From Diogma glabrata (Eukaryota; Arthropoda; Insecta; Diptera; Cylindrotomidae): 64,000 bases of DNA. Within the stretch, counting starts at the first letter, position 1; each line of letters begins with the position of its first letter. Positions 50,244 through 61,640 of the stretch are shown here, in pieces. Under the pieces are notes generated by a model. The model ran no database searches. It worked only from the letters and a program-made list of their open reading frames with translations, and was not told where the DNA came from. The translations under genes were made by a program, and so were the position numbers. The stretch spans positions 62,001 to 126,000 of the forward strand of contig CAVNZG010001007.1 in the NCBI GenBank assembly GCA_963693315.1. Reading direction: 5' to 3'.

Positions 50244-52221
50244 TTAATAGTCAATCAACCACCATGGATAATATTGTGGAGAGAATTTTTTTCGGTGTTT
50301 CCCTAGTATTTGTGTAGGTATATTAGTATTGAAACGAAGTGTTGGGTGTGCTAGATTGGCATCAATATTTGGTTCATATGTGACTTTTTTGTCAGTATAG
50401 CCTCTCATTACATGATATATCAAAGGGATATTATTGCGGTCCATAATGTATCCATTAGCGTCTAAATAAATAAAAGCCTCGGGTGGAATGTAACCTGAAT
50501 TTAGAGCGATTTTAAAGTAATTGTCGTTTGGGTAAATTATATGAGGTATCAATGATTTTGAAGATATTTCTCGATATCTTGAGAAATGTTGACGAATTAA
50601 GTATATTATAAATTGGTCAATTCTGTGCATGTTTGCTAAATTATAAATTTTTTTATTGCTAATAAGATGCTTATAGTTTGTTTTTTGGGATCTGTATTTA
50701 CCTAGACTGGATCGAAATGTTTTTCTTTCAAATACTCTGAGTCTTTCCATATATGTTGCATTGCAGTTAAACCATATTGGACAGACATAGGTTAAAATAG
50801 GTTGTATGAATGCTTGATAGTATAATAATTTTACTTGTGATTTTATGTTTTTACTATAAAATAATCTTTTAAGCATATGATAGGCTCTATAGGCTTTTTT
50901 AATTTGGTTATTTATATGATGATTAAAATAAAGATATTGGTCTAAGATTACACCTAGATATTTAATAGTTGTTTTTTGATCAATTCTATTGTTGTTAATT
51001 ATAATATTTAATTTGTTCCAATTTTTTCTAATATTGTTGTTAGCATATTTGAGGGGTGGACGGAATAAAATTGTTTCGCATTGACTTGAGTTAATTTTTA
51101 GATGCCATTTGTTTGTAAATTCAAGGACATTGTTTACCATTTCCTGTAAATTGTCATTAATTTCTTTGATGTTAGTCCCATCAGTATATAGTAGAATGTC
51201 GTCTGCAAAAGCTAAGCAGTTCCTATTTTTGTTTATGTTGAAATTGTATGCGTTTAATAGGTCGCTAGTGTAAATGTTAAATAAGAGTGGTGATAATACG
51301 GTTCCCTGTTGTAATCCATTTTCCATTTTGAAAATGATGGGCAATGTGTCATTTTTACTGTAAGTTGAAAAGGTTTTATTATAAATTGCATTTTTAATTA
51401 ATTGGATTAAGTGTGAGGGGAAATTGTAAATAATTAATTTATATAATAATCCTTCTAACCATACGGTATCAATCAAATGCATTTTCAAGATCAACTGAGC
51501 AGCTGCCAATATATTTTTTGTTATTTCTTGACCAACATAAATTCGATGTTAGGACATTTATTGCGTGTATTGTGGAGTGTTGGTATTTAAAGCCAAATTG
51601 ATGTATAGGGATGATATTATATTTGTCGCATGTGTATTCAATGGATTGTTTTATTAATATTTCATAAACTTTGCTAATGCTAGGTAATAAACTAATCGGT
51701 CTATAACTGTTTCGATTATCAGTTGGTTTGTTTTTCTTGTGTATGGGAATGGTGAGGGCATGTTGCCAAACTGTGGGAAAATATGAATTGTTTAACGAAT
51801 TATTAAAAATTATTAAATAGATTTCTATTATGGATACGGGCAAATGTTTTAGTACTATATTGGGTATACCATCAATTCCAGCTGATTTACTTTTTTTAAG
51901 GTGTTTGAAAATTAATTCTTGGTTATCTAGAGTTGTTAAATAGTTTAAAGTGTGGGTTGGTGGTATTTTGTTAGATTTAAATTCTGCATTGAACTGCACA
52001 AGATTATTAAGTTTAGCTGTAGTACTGTTGAAGTAATCATCTGTAGTTTGTTGAACCAAACTAGAGTGATTGTTATCGATCGTGTTATTATTTGAATTTT
52101 GTTTTTGTTGGAAGCAATGTCCTAGAACGTTTAATTCATCTATATTATCAGAGATAACGAGATTATTATTGTTCTGTTGTCTATTATATTGTTGATTTAA
52201 TAAGTTATTTGGAATTATATA
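50244..52221 (-). pseudogene. Jockey ORF2, reverse transcriptase and C-terminus
   Basis: The frame opens directly at the edge of the palindrome (52221) and continues through SKSAGIDGIPNIVLK, NSYRPISLLPSISKVYE and CSVDLENAFD (51469-52059). A short indel near 51475 then moves the frame to DTVWLEGLLYKL. Next are NGLQQGTVLSPLLFN, LAFADDILLYTDG (catalytic FADD), KYLGVILDQYLYF, and a long C-terminus ending WWLIDY (50244-51509). Only one frameshift is visible over ~650 codons. It would copy the element RNA at the nicked target site. Confidence 0.9.
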
Positions 52222-54987
52222 GGCTGGGGCCGTTAACTTTTTGAGATGAAAAAATTAGTAGCAGGTAACGGCTGGCTGGAATATATAGTTGAGGTCATAA
52301 ACAATGAAAAAAAAAACTTTCGAACTTGAGATGAAGGGAAGTAGTGAAATGGGGTGATGTGTAAGGGGAGAAAACTGTTTTCCGTTATTTGTAACGAAAC
52401 GAGGCCTCCTAGAGAAAAGTGTTTCATACAAAAGTTGTAGATAATAAAAAAATCTAAGACTTTAGTGAACACATTTTTCGACATAACCTCAAAGTTTGCG
52501 AGAAAATGATGAAAAACCGATTTTTCTGTTTTTTATTTTTTTTTCGCGTGAAAATTATTTAATTTTAATGAAACTTTGTGAAAGTACGTAATTATTTGCG
52601 CATAATAAGCATAAATTTTTTCAATTATGGAAAATAAATATTTTTTGAGATTTTACCATTTTTCCGAAAAAACACAACTATCTCCGGCGAACAACTTTAT
52701 TGATGTTTTTTTGGATTTTGATGTCGTTCTAGTGCTTATTGTTTTTGTCAAGATGTCTACTCTCAAATGGTATATCGATTTTAATGATTTATTGTTATTT
52801 AGCAGCTTAAAATTGAGAAAAACCGAAAAAAAAAATTTTCGAATCTCGAACTTGTCGATTTTTTTAATTTTTTTCAATTTTTTAGCATATTTATGTTAAT
52901 AGTTCATAATATTTAAAAAAAAAAACCTTCTTTGGTATAAAATAAATAAAGTTGAATAAATTTACTTATTGAAAACAACGCTTAAATTGAATAAAGTAAA
53001 AAATAAAATAATGCTGTTACGTATTCAAACAGAAAAAAATTTACAAAGTTTAAAATTTAGCAGCGTACTATAGGGTTGCCACGTGTCCTACTTTCGGTAG
53101 GACAGTCCTACTTTGGAGCAAGAATGTCCTACGTCCTCCTTTACTATAAAAATGTCCTACTTTAGGCAAACTGTAATACAATATCTTACACTGAAAAAAC
53201 AGATTTTTTTTCTACCTATTTCTCTCAACAAACGCGCTAGCAAAATAAGTAATTGTTCTTGCACCTTTACTTATATTAAAATTGTAACTGATTATTTAAC
53301 TTTATGTCGAAAGGTTAGTAACAATAGCAAATAATTTACATTGCTGACATATGTGAATATCTATGCTTTATTGCACGATTTATTCAGGTGGTAAACCACC
53401 ATTGTTTAAATTTTGAAATAAACCCACCGTTAAACCTGTTTTTTTAAACAACTTTTGTTACAAAGTACCTGTTCTTAGAATTATTAATAAAATAAAATGA
53501 CTGAACCGAATTTTGTTATAAAGTTGGCACTTTCAAAAAAATCAATAAACTTATGTTGTAAGCCAATTACTCATAAGTAGTTAAGTAACTGTATAAGTTA
53601 CTCATGAGTAGTAGTAGTTTTGTGTATTTACATATTCCTTCAAAATCGTTAGCTTTCTGTAGCCAAAGGTTTTACTTTATAACAAAATTCGGCTCAGTCA
53701 TTTTATTTTATTAATAATTCTAAGAACAGGAACTTTGTAACAAAAGTTATTTAAAAGAACAGAGGTTTAACGGTGGGTTTGTTTCAAAATTTAAACAATG
53801 GTGGTTTACCACCTGAATAAATCGTGCAATAAAGCATAGATATTCACATATGTCAGCAATGTAAATTATTTGCTATTGTTACTAACCTTTCGACATAAAG
53901 TTAAATAATCACTTACAATTTTAATATAAATAAAGGTGCAAGAACAATTACTTATTTTGCTAGCGCGTTTGTTGAGAGAAATAGGTAGAAAAAAAATCTG
54001 TTTTTTCAGTGTAAGATATTGTATTACAGTTTGCCTAAAGTAGGACATTTTTATAATAAAGGAGGACGTAGGACATTCTTGCTCCAAAGTAGGACTGTCC
54101 TACCAAAAGTAGGACACGTGGCAACCCTATAGTATGCTATTAAATTTTAAACTTTGTAAATTTTTTTCTGTTTGAATACGTAACAGCATTTTTTTATTTT
54201 TTACTTCATTCAATTTAAGCGTTGTTTCCAATAAGTAAATTCATTCAACTTTATTTATTTTATACCAAAGAAAGTTTTTTCTTTAAAATATTATGAACTA
54301 TTAACATAAATATGCTAAAAAATTGAAAAAAATTAAAAAAATCGACAAGTTCGAGATTCGAAAATTTTTTTTTTCGGTTTTTCTCAATTTTAAGCTGCTA
54401 AATAACAATAAATCATTAAAATCGATATACCATTTGAGAGTAGACATCTTGACAAAAACAATAAGCACTAGAACGACATCAAAATCCAAAAAAACATCAA
54501 TAAAGTTGTTCGCCGGAGATAGTTGTGTTTTTTCGGAAAAATGGTAAAATCTCAAAAAATATTTATTTTCCATAATTGAAAAAATTTATGCTTATTATGC
54601 GCAAATAATTACGTACTTTCACAAAGTTTCATTAAAATTAAATAATTTTCACGCGAAAAAAAAATAAAAAACAGAAAAATCGGTTTTTCATCATTTTCTC
54701 GCAAACTTTGAGGTTATGTCGAAAAATGTGTTCACTAAAGTTTTAGATTTTTTTATTATCTACAACTTTTGTATGAAACACTTTTCTCTAGGAGGCCTCG
54801 TTTCGTTACAAATAACGAAAAACTGTTTTCTCCCCTTACACAGCACCCCATTTCACTACTTCCCTTCATCTCAAGTTCGAAAGTTTTTTTTTTCATTGTT
54901 TATGACCTCAACTATATATTCCAGCCGGCCGTTACCTGCTACTAATTTTTTTTATTTCAGCTATAAAAATCCATAACGGCCCCAGCC
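52222..54987. mobile_element. 2.77-kb near-perfect palindrome inserted in the Jockey element, TSD TA
   Basis: GGCTGGGGCCGTTA at 52222 is mirrored by TAACGGCCCCAGCC ending at 54987, and TA stands on both sides. Arms of ~1.3 kb mirror one another with few changes. The loop is ~150 bp around 53530-53680. Mirrored small frames (e.g. 52627-52899 and 54301-54573, or 53113-53334 and 53866-54087) are the two arms of one sequence and show no known domain. No transposase is seen. Confidence 0.9.
53071..54130. mobile_element. Inner nested TIR unit of the palindrome
   Basis: TAGGGTTGCCACGTGTCCTA and its reverse complement (to 54130) bound an inner unit. Just inside are repeated GTAGGACA/TGTCCTAC blocks. 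GGGTTGCCA-type ends are common in insect hAT-like MITEs, so this may be an older element swallowed by the palindrome. Confidence 0.5.
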
Positions 54988-55039
54988 TAATAGTACTATC
55001 AACTATTAAATCATGTATTTGGTTTTTGGTTTTTCTTCT

Positions 55040-56023
55040 TCATTTGATATTATCATGTGTTTTTGCCAGTGGAATTATTTTTGACATACTTTCAGTTATA
55101 AGAGATCTTAAGTTTTCTATGTGTTGATCTATTTCAGAATTATTTAAGTTTTTTGTGGTAAGCTCGTTTAGTATGTTGGAGTAATGTAACATTGTTTTTT
55201 TGTTTAAATCATTTTGAAAGGCTGACCAATTAACATTATTAAAGCAATATTTAAAAGATGATTGCTTCGTTTCTGTTTCTTCTGGCTCTATAGGTAGGTC
55301 AGAAGGGAATGAAATATGGAATTGTATAGCGTTATGATCGCTGTCATATGGGAGTACGATCAATTGGTTTTGGATGTCTGCGGAAATTTTTAGGCGTGTA
55401 TCAGCAATACATAGGTCTAAATAGGAATTATAAGCTGGAAATGTTGGCGAAATAGGATGAAATAGTTGACATTTATATTCTATATAATAGTCCTCAAGCC
55501 ATTTTGCAAGAAATGTTCCTCTGGGATTGTTAACTGGATTAGACCAAGTTGAATGTTTGGCGTTTAAGTCACCAGCAATAACATAATAATTTGATGTGTT
55601 TGATAGATCTAAATTGGTGAATAAATCGTTTAGTTCATCTTCAAAAACTTTACCATTAGAGTTATAAGGTGCATAAATAGAGCATATTAAGAAATTATAG
55701 TTATTATTGAGTTTTACTTTGATGCACGTTTTTTCGATACATGTGTAGTTTATTGTACTTTGAACGGTTCCTGTCTTATAAGCAAATTTTGTTTTAATAA
55801 GAATGGCAGTCCCTCCACCTCCACCTCTATTATTAACTCTATCATTTCTTATAATATGGTAATCAGCAAAATAAATGTTATGTCTGGGTGATAGCTTTGT
55901 TTCGCAAAGAAAGAGTATGTCAGGTTTGTTTTGTTTTAAAAATTGATCTAGGTATGAGCGTTTAATAAGACTAACCAGGGAGTTAATATTTATTGAAATA
56001 CATTTGAAATTTAATTTTTTCAT
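55040..56023 (-). pseudogene. Jockey ORF2, endonuclease part
   Basis: It starts with ATG at 56023. Endonuclease motifs include ISININSL, LCETKLSP (catalytic Glu), RGGGGGTAILIK, VIAGDLNAKHSTW and LPYDSDHNAIQF. The domain spans ~1-240, followed by a linker. The frame ends at a TGA (~55042) shortly before the palindromic insertion at 54987. The stop is in the LINE itself, so ORF2 was already shifted or has decayed since. Confidence 0.9.
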
Positions 56024-57462
56024 GGTTTTTCAAGTTGAAGAGCTTCATAAATGAAGTCTATTTGTGTTGTGAGGGTTGTAAATTGTTTTTTAATCGTATC
56101 TATTAGTGTATTTTTCAATGAATCAAACATTGTGACCAAGGATTGTTCCAATTGTGGAACGTTATGGTTGTTTACAGGTAAATTGTTTACAACAGTGTTG
56201 GACTGAGTCGAAGCTATGTTTGGGGTATTAAACATACTACTGTAAGATACAGTTGGTCGAACAAAATTTTTTAGCATTTGTTGTTTAAGTATTTGGTTTT
56301 CTTGTTTTGTTTTTTTTATTTGTTTGGCTCTTTCTGCTAGTTGTTTATGTTTTGGGCAACCACGGTATGATGCGGGGTGTCCGAAAACATTACAAAGTAC
56401 ACAAAAAAGTAAGTTTGTTGGGTTTTTTCATTTTTTGGTAGGAGGCACTCGCCTGGATTATGTGTTTTATCACATTTAACGCAACGGTATCCCATATTAC
56501 AGTTAGCCGATGCATGGTCTAATCGTTGGCATTTTCTGCATTGAAGTTGACCGGGTGTATTTAATCTAGACCAATTGATCACTTGATGATTTAAGTATTT
56601 TATTTTATATACCTCTTCAAGGTTTGTATTTGGTGATACTTGAACTAAAAGCATTGATGGTTGGTCTCTTTTTTTGGGGTTAAAAATAGAGACTTTTGTG
56701 AACTCCATAGAATTATTGTTGAATTGTTGCAGTTCCTTCAATAGTTCTTCCGTGTTTTGATTGGAACATAACCCTTTCAATACTAGGGTTTTGTATTTCA
56801 TATGAGTTGGAGTATATGTAAAAAAGTTTTGTTCCGCATTTTTTAGCATATCGATAATTTTAATATAATCTTCGAAAGATTCGCAGCGAATTAAAGATTT
56901 TGTAGCATTTAGCTTTTTGATTGTGAAATTTTTAATATTTGAATAAGTTTTTATATAATATATTATATCTGATACTAGCATATCAGAAACATTAATGGGA
57001 GGTATTTTTAATTTTCTTTGCTCAGGAATAATAGGAGTCACGTTAATTGGTATTGAAACTTTTTTGTTATTACCATTTTTTTTGTTTTAGAGTTGATATA
57101 AACTCTGTTTCATTTTTTTCATGGGTATCCATGTTAGTGGTAGAATTGTCGATTCCCGAAGTTTTTTCAAAATCAAAATCTATGGGTAGGGTACTGAATG
57201 TGTTAGTTGTTTGTATTGTGTATTGTTGGTCATGTTTTTCGCTTTCGATTATGTAGGACAAAGTTGGATCTGATGTGTGTGGTGTTTTAAAGTGTGTCAT
57301 AGTTTTAGATGTAGACGCACTTAAACATTTATATGCAAACCTATCTTGCCTTAAGTTTTTAGTTAACCTACGTTTTATTGATGTTTTATCTATAACCTCA
57401 CTATCTTGGGTTGGTGGGTTGAATGTTGATTTTGTATCCGCATTTATATCCTTATCTTCCAT
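56020..57462 (-). pseudogene. Jockey ORF1 (gag-like), broken into three frames
   Basis: 57070-57462 is the N-terminal segment (MEDKDINADTKSTF). 56337-57041 carries a PRE_C2HC-like region (about residues 10-140 of that frame), followed by zinc knuckles CRKCQRLDHASANC (CX2CX4HX4C) and CVKCDKTHNPGEC. 56020-56277 is the C-terminal segment, ending YEALQLEKP. Two frameshifts separate the pieces. The protein would bind element RNA and support target-primed reverse transcription. The PRE_C2HC plus knuckle layout is characteristic of the Jockey clade. The ORF1 stop TGA overlaps the ORF2 start as ATGA (56023-56020). Confidence 0.85.
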
Positions 57463-58161
57463 TGATTTGATTGATAACTGGACAACTTTTTATGTTTCTT
57501 CTTAAGTTGATCGTTAGAATATTTATGGCAGTAAAGATTATCGTGTGAGCTTGGATTTGTTCTAGAGATGAGATTAATGGTAGTTTTTGTTTTAGGTTAT
57601 ATTGTTTTAACAATCCTATAACCTGTGAAAATTTGTAAATATTAGTAATCTTGGTTTTGACTTTAAATAAATATATCATTAAATTATTATTCAATTTAGA
57701 TTTTTTGTTTGTAATGGTAATGTTTATTAAATAATGTTTTTTAACACAATAAACCACAATTATATTATTTTTCGTTAAATACTGTGTCTGAAAACCAGAA
57801 TTTATTTTGAAATAAATGTTGAAAAAAAAAATTAAAAAAAAATTATTTTAATCATTGAATAACGGCGTTTTGGTTTTACGACCATGCATATGACGAAGAC
57901 TTTATAGTTCCTCAATTTTGAATGATTTATATTAATAAATCACTCTATATAAATTAAATTAGTTTTTCATAACTATGCACTGTATTTTTTGGTTCTACAT
58001 CTTAAAGATGTTTGATATTAACAAAGCACTTTCACCATAACAAAAAAAATTTGTATAAATTTTTGTTTTTAATTTTATTTGAACTAAAAAAATTATTAAA
58101 GTAAGAGAAAATAATTTAGATGTTGTCTCGACAATGGTCAAAATACTCTTGGTTCTACACC

Positions 58162-58789
58162 TCTGCCAATATAAATTACGAAACCGCAATATTCTACTTA
58201 CTGTGTGTGTGGTAGAGAAGGAAGAGAATAATATGATTGTACCTACTCGTATTTTAACTTTTATATAATATGTATCGATTATTTTGGATTTTTGAGATCA
58301 ATTAAACTCAAGTAAGTAAAGAAGTAATTGGAATATTTTCAATTCAAAGGTATGGTTTGAAGTTTCTCAGAAAAAAACTACAATTCACATTTTTTACGTG
58401 TTTCGGATCGGATTCGAACCTACCCTCGTCAGTGCCCGGCTCGAATCTTTGGGCAGACACGCTATCGATTACGCCGTTGAGGCGATGACAATTACAAAGT
58501 TGAAACTTCTTCATCACTCATTTATTTTACTTAAGTTGAATTTTTCCACTGTCATTAGACTCCATATTATGGAAATGCTTTTACATTATATGGGATTTTT
58601 TGCATTAAATTTCTAGACAATACTTTGTGTGAATTCATAGAATGGGGAACATTTCTATTCTAATTAACATCCTAAGTCACGATTGTATAGTCATTATTGA
58701 TTGTTTCCAATCAATGTGAAATCAATGGCTGACACTTGGTCAATTTGTAGTTCTACATGTATTAACATTAGGCTACATTAAGGGAATTT
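58162..58789. other. Mostly featureless, with one tRNA-like stretch
   Basis: No protein-coding feature was recognised between the Jockey element and the assembly gap. The tRNA-like piece at 58403-58495 is listed separately. Confidence 0.4.
58403..58495 (-). repeat. tRNA-derived SINE head (intact box B)
   Basis: On the minus strand, GGTTCGAATCC is a perfect box B. Upstream CCTCAACGGCGTAATCGATA resembles box A of tRNA-derived SINEs, followed by GCGTGTCTGCCC. The spacing between the boxes is longer than in a normal tRNA, and no clean cloverleaf is formed, so a SINE or tRNA pseudogene is likelier than a working tRNA gene. Confidence 0.55.
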
Positions 58790-58989
58790 NNNNNNNNNNN
58801 NNNNNNNNNNNNNNNNNNNNNNNNNNNNNNNNNNNNNNNNNNNNNNNNNNNNNNNNNNNNNNNNNNNNNNNNNNNNNNNNNNNNNNNNNNNNNNNNNNNN
58901 NNNNNNNNNNNNNNNNNNNNNNNNNNNNNNNNNNNNNNNNNNNNNNNNNNNNNNNNNNNNNNNNNNNNNNNNNNNNNNNNNNNNNNNNN
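58790..58989. other. Assembly gap (200 N)
   Basis: Exactly 200 undetermined bases, most likely a fixed-size scaffold gap. The real distance is unknown, and the two sides may not be neighbours exactly as drawn. Confidence 0.99.
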
Positions 58990-59041
58990 AACCCAGACCG
59001 AAGTCTTGATATCTCAGAGCTGTGAGATTTCAGCCCCTCCA
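58990..59041 (-). mobile_element. 5' end of a third family C element (C3), cut by the gap
   Basis: Matches 12267-12317: CCCAGACCGAAGTCTTGATA, then the ATCTCA/TGAGAT hairpin, then TTTCAGCCCCTCCA. The next base begins Penelope-like coding sequence, so the C element interrupts that ORF and its edge agrees with the C2 edge at 12317. Confidence 0.85.
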
Positions 59042-60454
59042 TTTTAGTTTTTTAATTTCGCTCCAATTATTGTTCACAAGTTGAATAACAAGATTACTAT
59101 CGATATTGGTAAATAATGAAACAACATCCAATGATATTAATATGTACTCCTCTGACAGCTGGTATTCTGCTAATTTATCTTTTAAATCTTTCGCATTTTT
59201 TATAAACGAATCTGTTCTTCCAACAAATTTATTTAAGCTATTAGATAAAAACGACGACAAATTGTAAAGAGGTGTTCCAATAGAACTCACAATTGGACGA
59301 AGAGGTGTACCAACCTTATGGACTTTAGGTAAACCATATAAAGCAGCAGGGACGCCATAGTAAGACCTCAACCATTTTCCTTGTTGTTGAGTTATACGTT
59401 CTTCATTTTCCCAAGACATAACCATTTTATTAAGTTTTAATTGAATACTGGAAGTTGGTACTCTAGAAATTTTCGAATAAGTTGTATCGTCTTGTAATAA
59501 ATTTTGTATTTTAATATCATAATCAGTTTTTTCCATGACCACTGTGATATTTCCTTTATCAGCTTTTAGTATAATTAAATCATTATTATTCTTCAGGAAA
59601 TTCTTTGTATCTTTTAAATTGTGTAATAAATTAAGTTCTTCATTGGAAAGTAATTTCTTGTGGTTATGTTTGTGTTTAAAATTAGTTAGGATGTTAACAA
59701 AACGATTGCGTAAATCTGATCTCATTATATCGTCAAAATGATTGTCTTTATTAAGCAGAACACTTTCTACACCACACACTATCTTGTCAAAAGGTATAAT
59801 TTTTGAATTAACAGGAATTGCAAATTTTTCTCCAAGTTTCAAAACGCTTTCAATATTTTCTGGTATTATAGTTTGGGAAAGGTTGACTAACCAATTACCA
59901 TCTGATAAACCAGTAACTTGACTATCTACTACAGTCGATATTTCACCATCCATTTCATCAACGATGTTTTCTCTTTTACTAACTAAGTTTATATGGGTTG
60001 GTCTTAAGAGATTATCTATTTTACGAGGATGTTTCGTTTTAATTTCTTCAAAAACATTGTTAAATTGTGTTTCTGCTCGATCAAAGATTACAGATGAAAG
60101 ATGAGGTGGTAGATTTATCATAATAAAACTTCTTAAATGTTCAATTAGTTTTTCAATATTTTTTATTTCGGAAAAAGTTTCAGTAATCTCTCGACTGAGT
60201 ATTGAGAACAGAAAACGTTGTTCCGCATTTTCAAAAAACTTGTTGTCTATTTTCGACGTATTCTTTAGACGTCTGTTTTTAGGTAAAACTCTTTGCTTTC
60301 TATAACGTAGAAGTAAGTATTTCTTGTTTAAAATTTTTGTTAGCTTCAATTTCTCGCTAAAAAATTGAGTTACTATTTTCATTGTAGAATTGTCTATTTT
60401 TCTTTTTAAAAATTTAAAAAAATTCTTGTTTACAGTTTTTCTTCTCTTGCCCAT
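59042..60454 (-). pseudogene. Penelope-like element ORF, N-terminal and RT fingers, cut by C3
   Basis: It starts with ATG at 60454. The first ~240 residues are a basic N-terminal region. The RT follows with LIILKADKGNITVVMEK (~297), ALYGLPKVHKVGTPLRPIVS (~373), NLSSFLSNSLNKFVG, and LISLDVVSLFTNI (~440, first catalytic Asp region). The frame then runs into the C element. Palm motifs after this point (YADD-type) and the GIY-YIG endonuclease are lost beyond the gap. These proteins copy element RNA using a telomerase-related RT. The frame is open to the junction, so interruption by C is the main damage visible. Confidence 0.9.
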
Positions 60455-60482
60455 GTTTCACCAAATGGGAGTATAATATAAG

Positions 60483-61008
60483 GGGCCCTATTCCCGAACA
60501 CATATTTGTCAATCGACAATATTGTCAATTTCACCAAAATGCTTAACAACTTTGTTTAAAAATGGTATTCTGTAACACATATTTGTGATCCTTAGACACA
60601 AACCAATTGTAACAAATTTTTACAAAATTATAACAGATTTTTGGTACTAGATTCGTACTTTTGACAACTAACTTTTTTAATCTTAAAAGATGCAAAATAA
60701 AATAAAATTATATTTAATGAATAAATATGTTTTAATGATATTTATATAAAAATATGATTATTTGATATTATTAAAGACTTAATTTTGCATTATAAATTAA
60801 TTTTTACGCCAATCCATGAAATTTGTATAAAAAAGTCAACACAAAACATAAAGCAAAATTGTGATTTTGACAGCAACTATATTGTTCTTGTCAGATTCAC
60901 AATATTGTGTTGAATTTTCACCAAATTGGTGTTACATAATATGAAATTCACAATATTGTGTGAATTTACAATATTGTGATGACATTTATGTGTTCGGGAA
61001 TAGGGCCC
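60483..61008. mobile_element. Harbinger-like MITE (526 bp), TIR GGGCCCTATTCCCGAACACA, TSD AAG
   Basis: 22-bp inverted ends (GGGCCCTATTCCCGAACACA and its mirror) are flanked by AAG on each side (60480-60482 and 61009-61011). The second Penelope unit shows the empty site (TATAAGATTTG near 62900). GGGCCC-starting ends and a 3-bp duplication recall PIF/Harbinger, although that family usually duplicates TTA/TAA. Non-coding. Confidence 0.85.
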
Positions 61009-61011
61009 AAG

Positions 61012-61359
61012 ATTTGATATTTGGCTTGTATATATTATTTAAATAATAAAATCTTTGGATGAAGCCAATAAATAAAACAATAATTACAATTTTTTATCGA
61101 CAATTGTTTCGGTTTTTAATGATAAACCATCTTCAAGGATAATATTTTGGTAAAAATTCTTATACAAAAATAATATAACAACAATAAATTGACATAAATA
61201 TGAAAAACTAACAATTAAAAAAGAAAAAGCTAACTATATAAAAAAAATATATGATTAAAGAAAATGCAAAACAATAATACAATGAAAAAATTAGAAAATA
61301 CAAGATGTTAAGTAGTAAAACCTTCATTTCTTTAATTTTTGTTAAAAATCAACTTAGAA
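61012..61359 (-). other. Penelope-like unit linker (pLTR-like region)
   Basis: On the minus strand, CCTTGAAGATGGTTTATCAT followed by AAAAACCGAAACAATTGTCG (near 61090-61140) lies downstream of the upstream unit's ORF tail and upstream of the next unit's ORF start. It is duplicated at 62905-63250. Confidence 0.7.
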
Positions 61360-61640
61360 CAAAATCATAAGTATTATGAAGAAAGTCTGTATCTGTTTGT
61401 ATGTTTATACAATTTTTATGTTGTTTAATACGGATCATTTCAAAAATCCTTCGTTTATTTAAATTTTTCTCTCTATCTAAAATCTTAAAATTTTGCAGGG
61501 GTAGATTAAGTTTGCACTTTAATTAAGTTTGCACAAGATGGGCTAACAGGAGAACCCATAGGACTTCCAAAAATTTGTCTATAAGCTTGCTGGTTATAGG
61601 TGAATTCGCAGTTGTTTAAAACCAACTGGTTGGTTGGTTT
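61360..61640 (-). pseudogene. Tail of an upstream Penelope-like copy (RT motif joined to EN C-terminus)
   Basis: On the minus strand, one frame reads [20 protein letters not shown] and MGSPVSPSCANLI, the RT MGSP block. About 20 nt later another frame reads KILDREKNLNKRRIFEMIRI, then TDTDFLHNTYDFVLS and a stop, typical of the end of the endonuclease domain. The rest of the palm, the thumb and most of the endonuclease are deleted. Confidence 0.75.

Larger units (their letters stand above)
49559..58147 (-). mobile_element. Jockey-type LINE, near full length, flanked by a ~14-bp TSD
   Basis: CTTGGTTCTACACC is present at 49545-49558 and 58148-58161. Immediately inside the left copy is a run of T (poly(A) on the minus strand), as expected at a LINE 3' end. 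ORF1 (57462-56020) and ORF2 (56023-50244) follow in order on the minus strand. Removing the inserted palindrome (52222-54987) leaves ~5.8 kb, a plausible size for Jockey elements. A near-copy of the duplication (TTGGTTCTACATC) occurs at ~57991, so the exact 5' end could instead lie there. Confidence 0.85.

Noticed and set aside
53113..53334. 73-residue frame starting MEQECPTSSF, repeated with high identity at 53866-54087
   Set aside because: The similarity comes from the two arms of one palindrome, not from two genes. No domain, no independent sign of coding.
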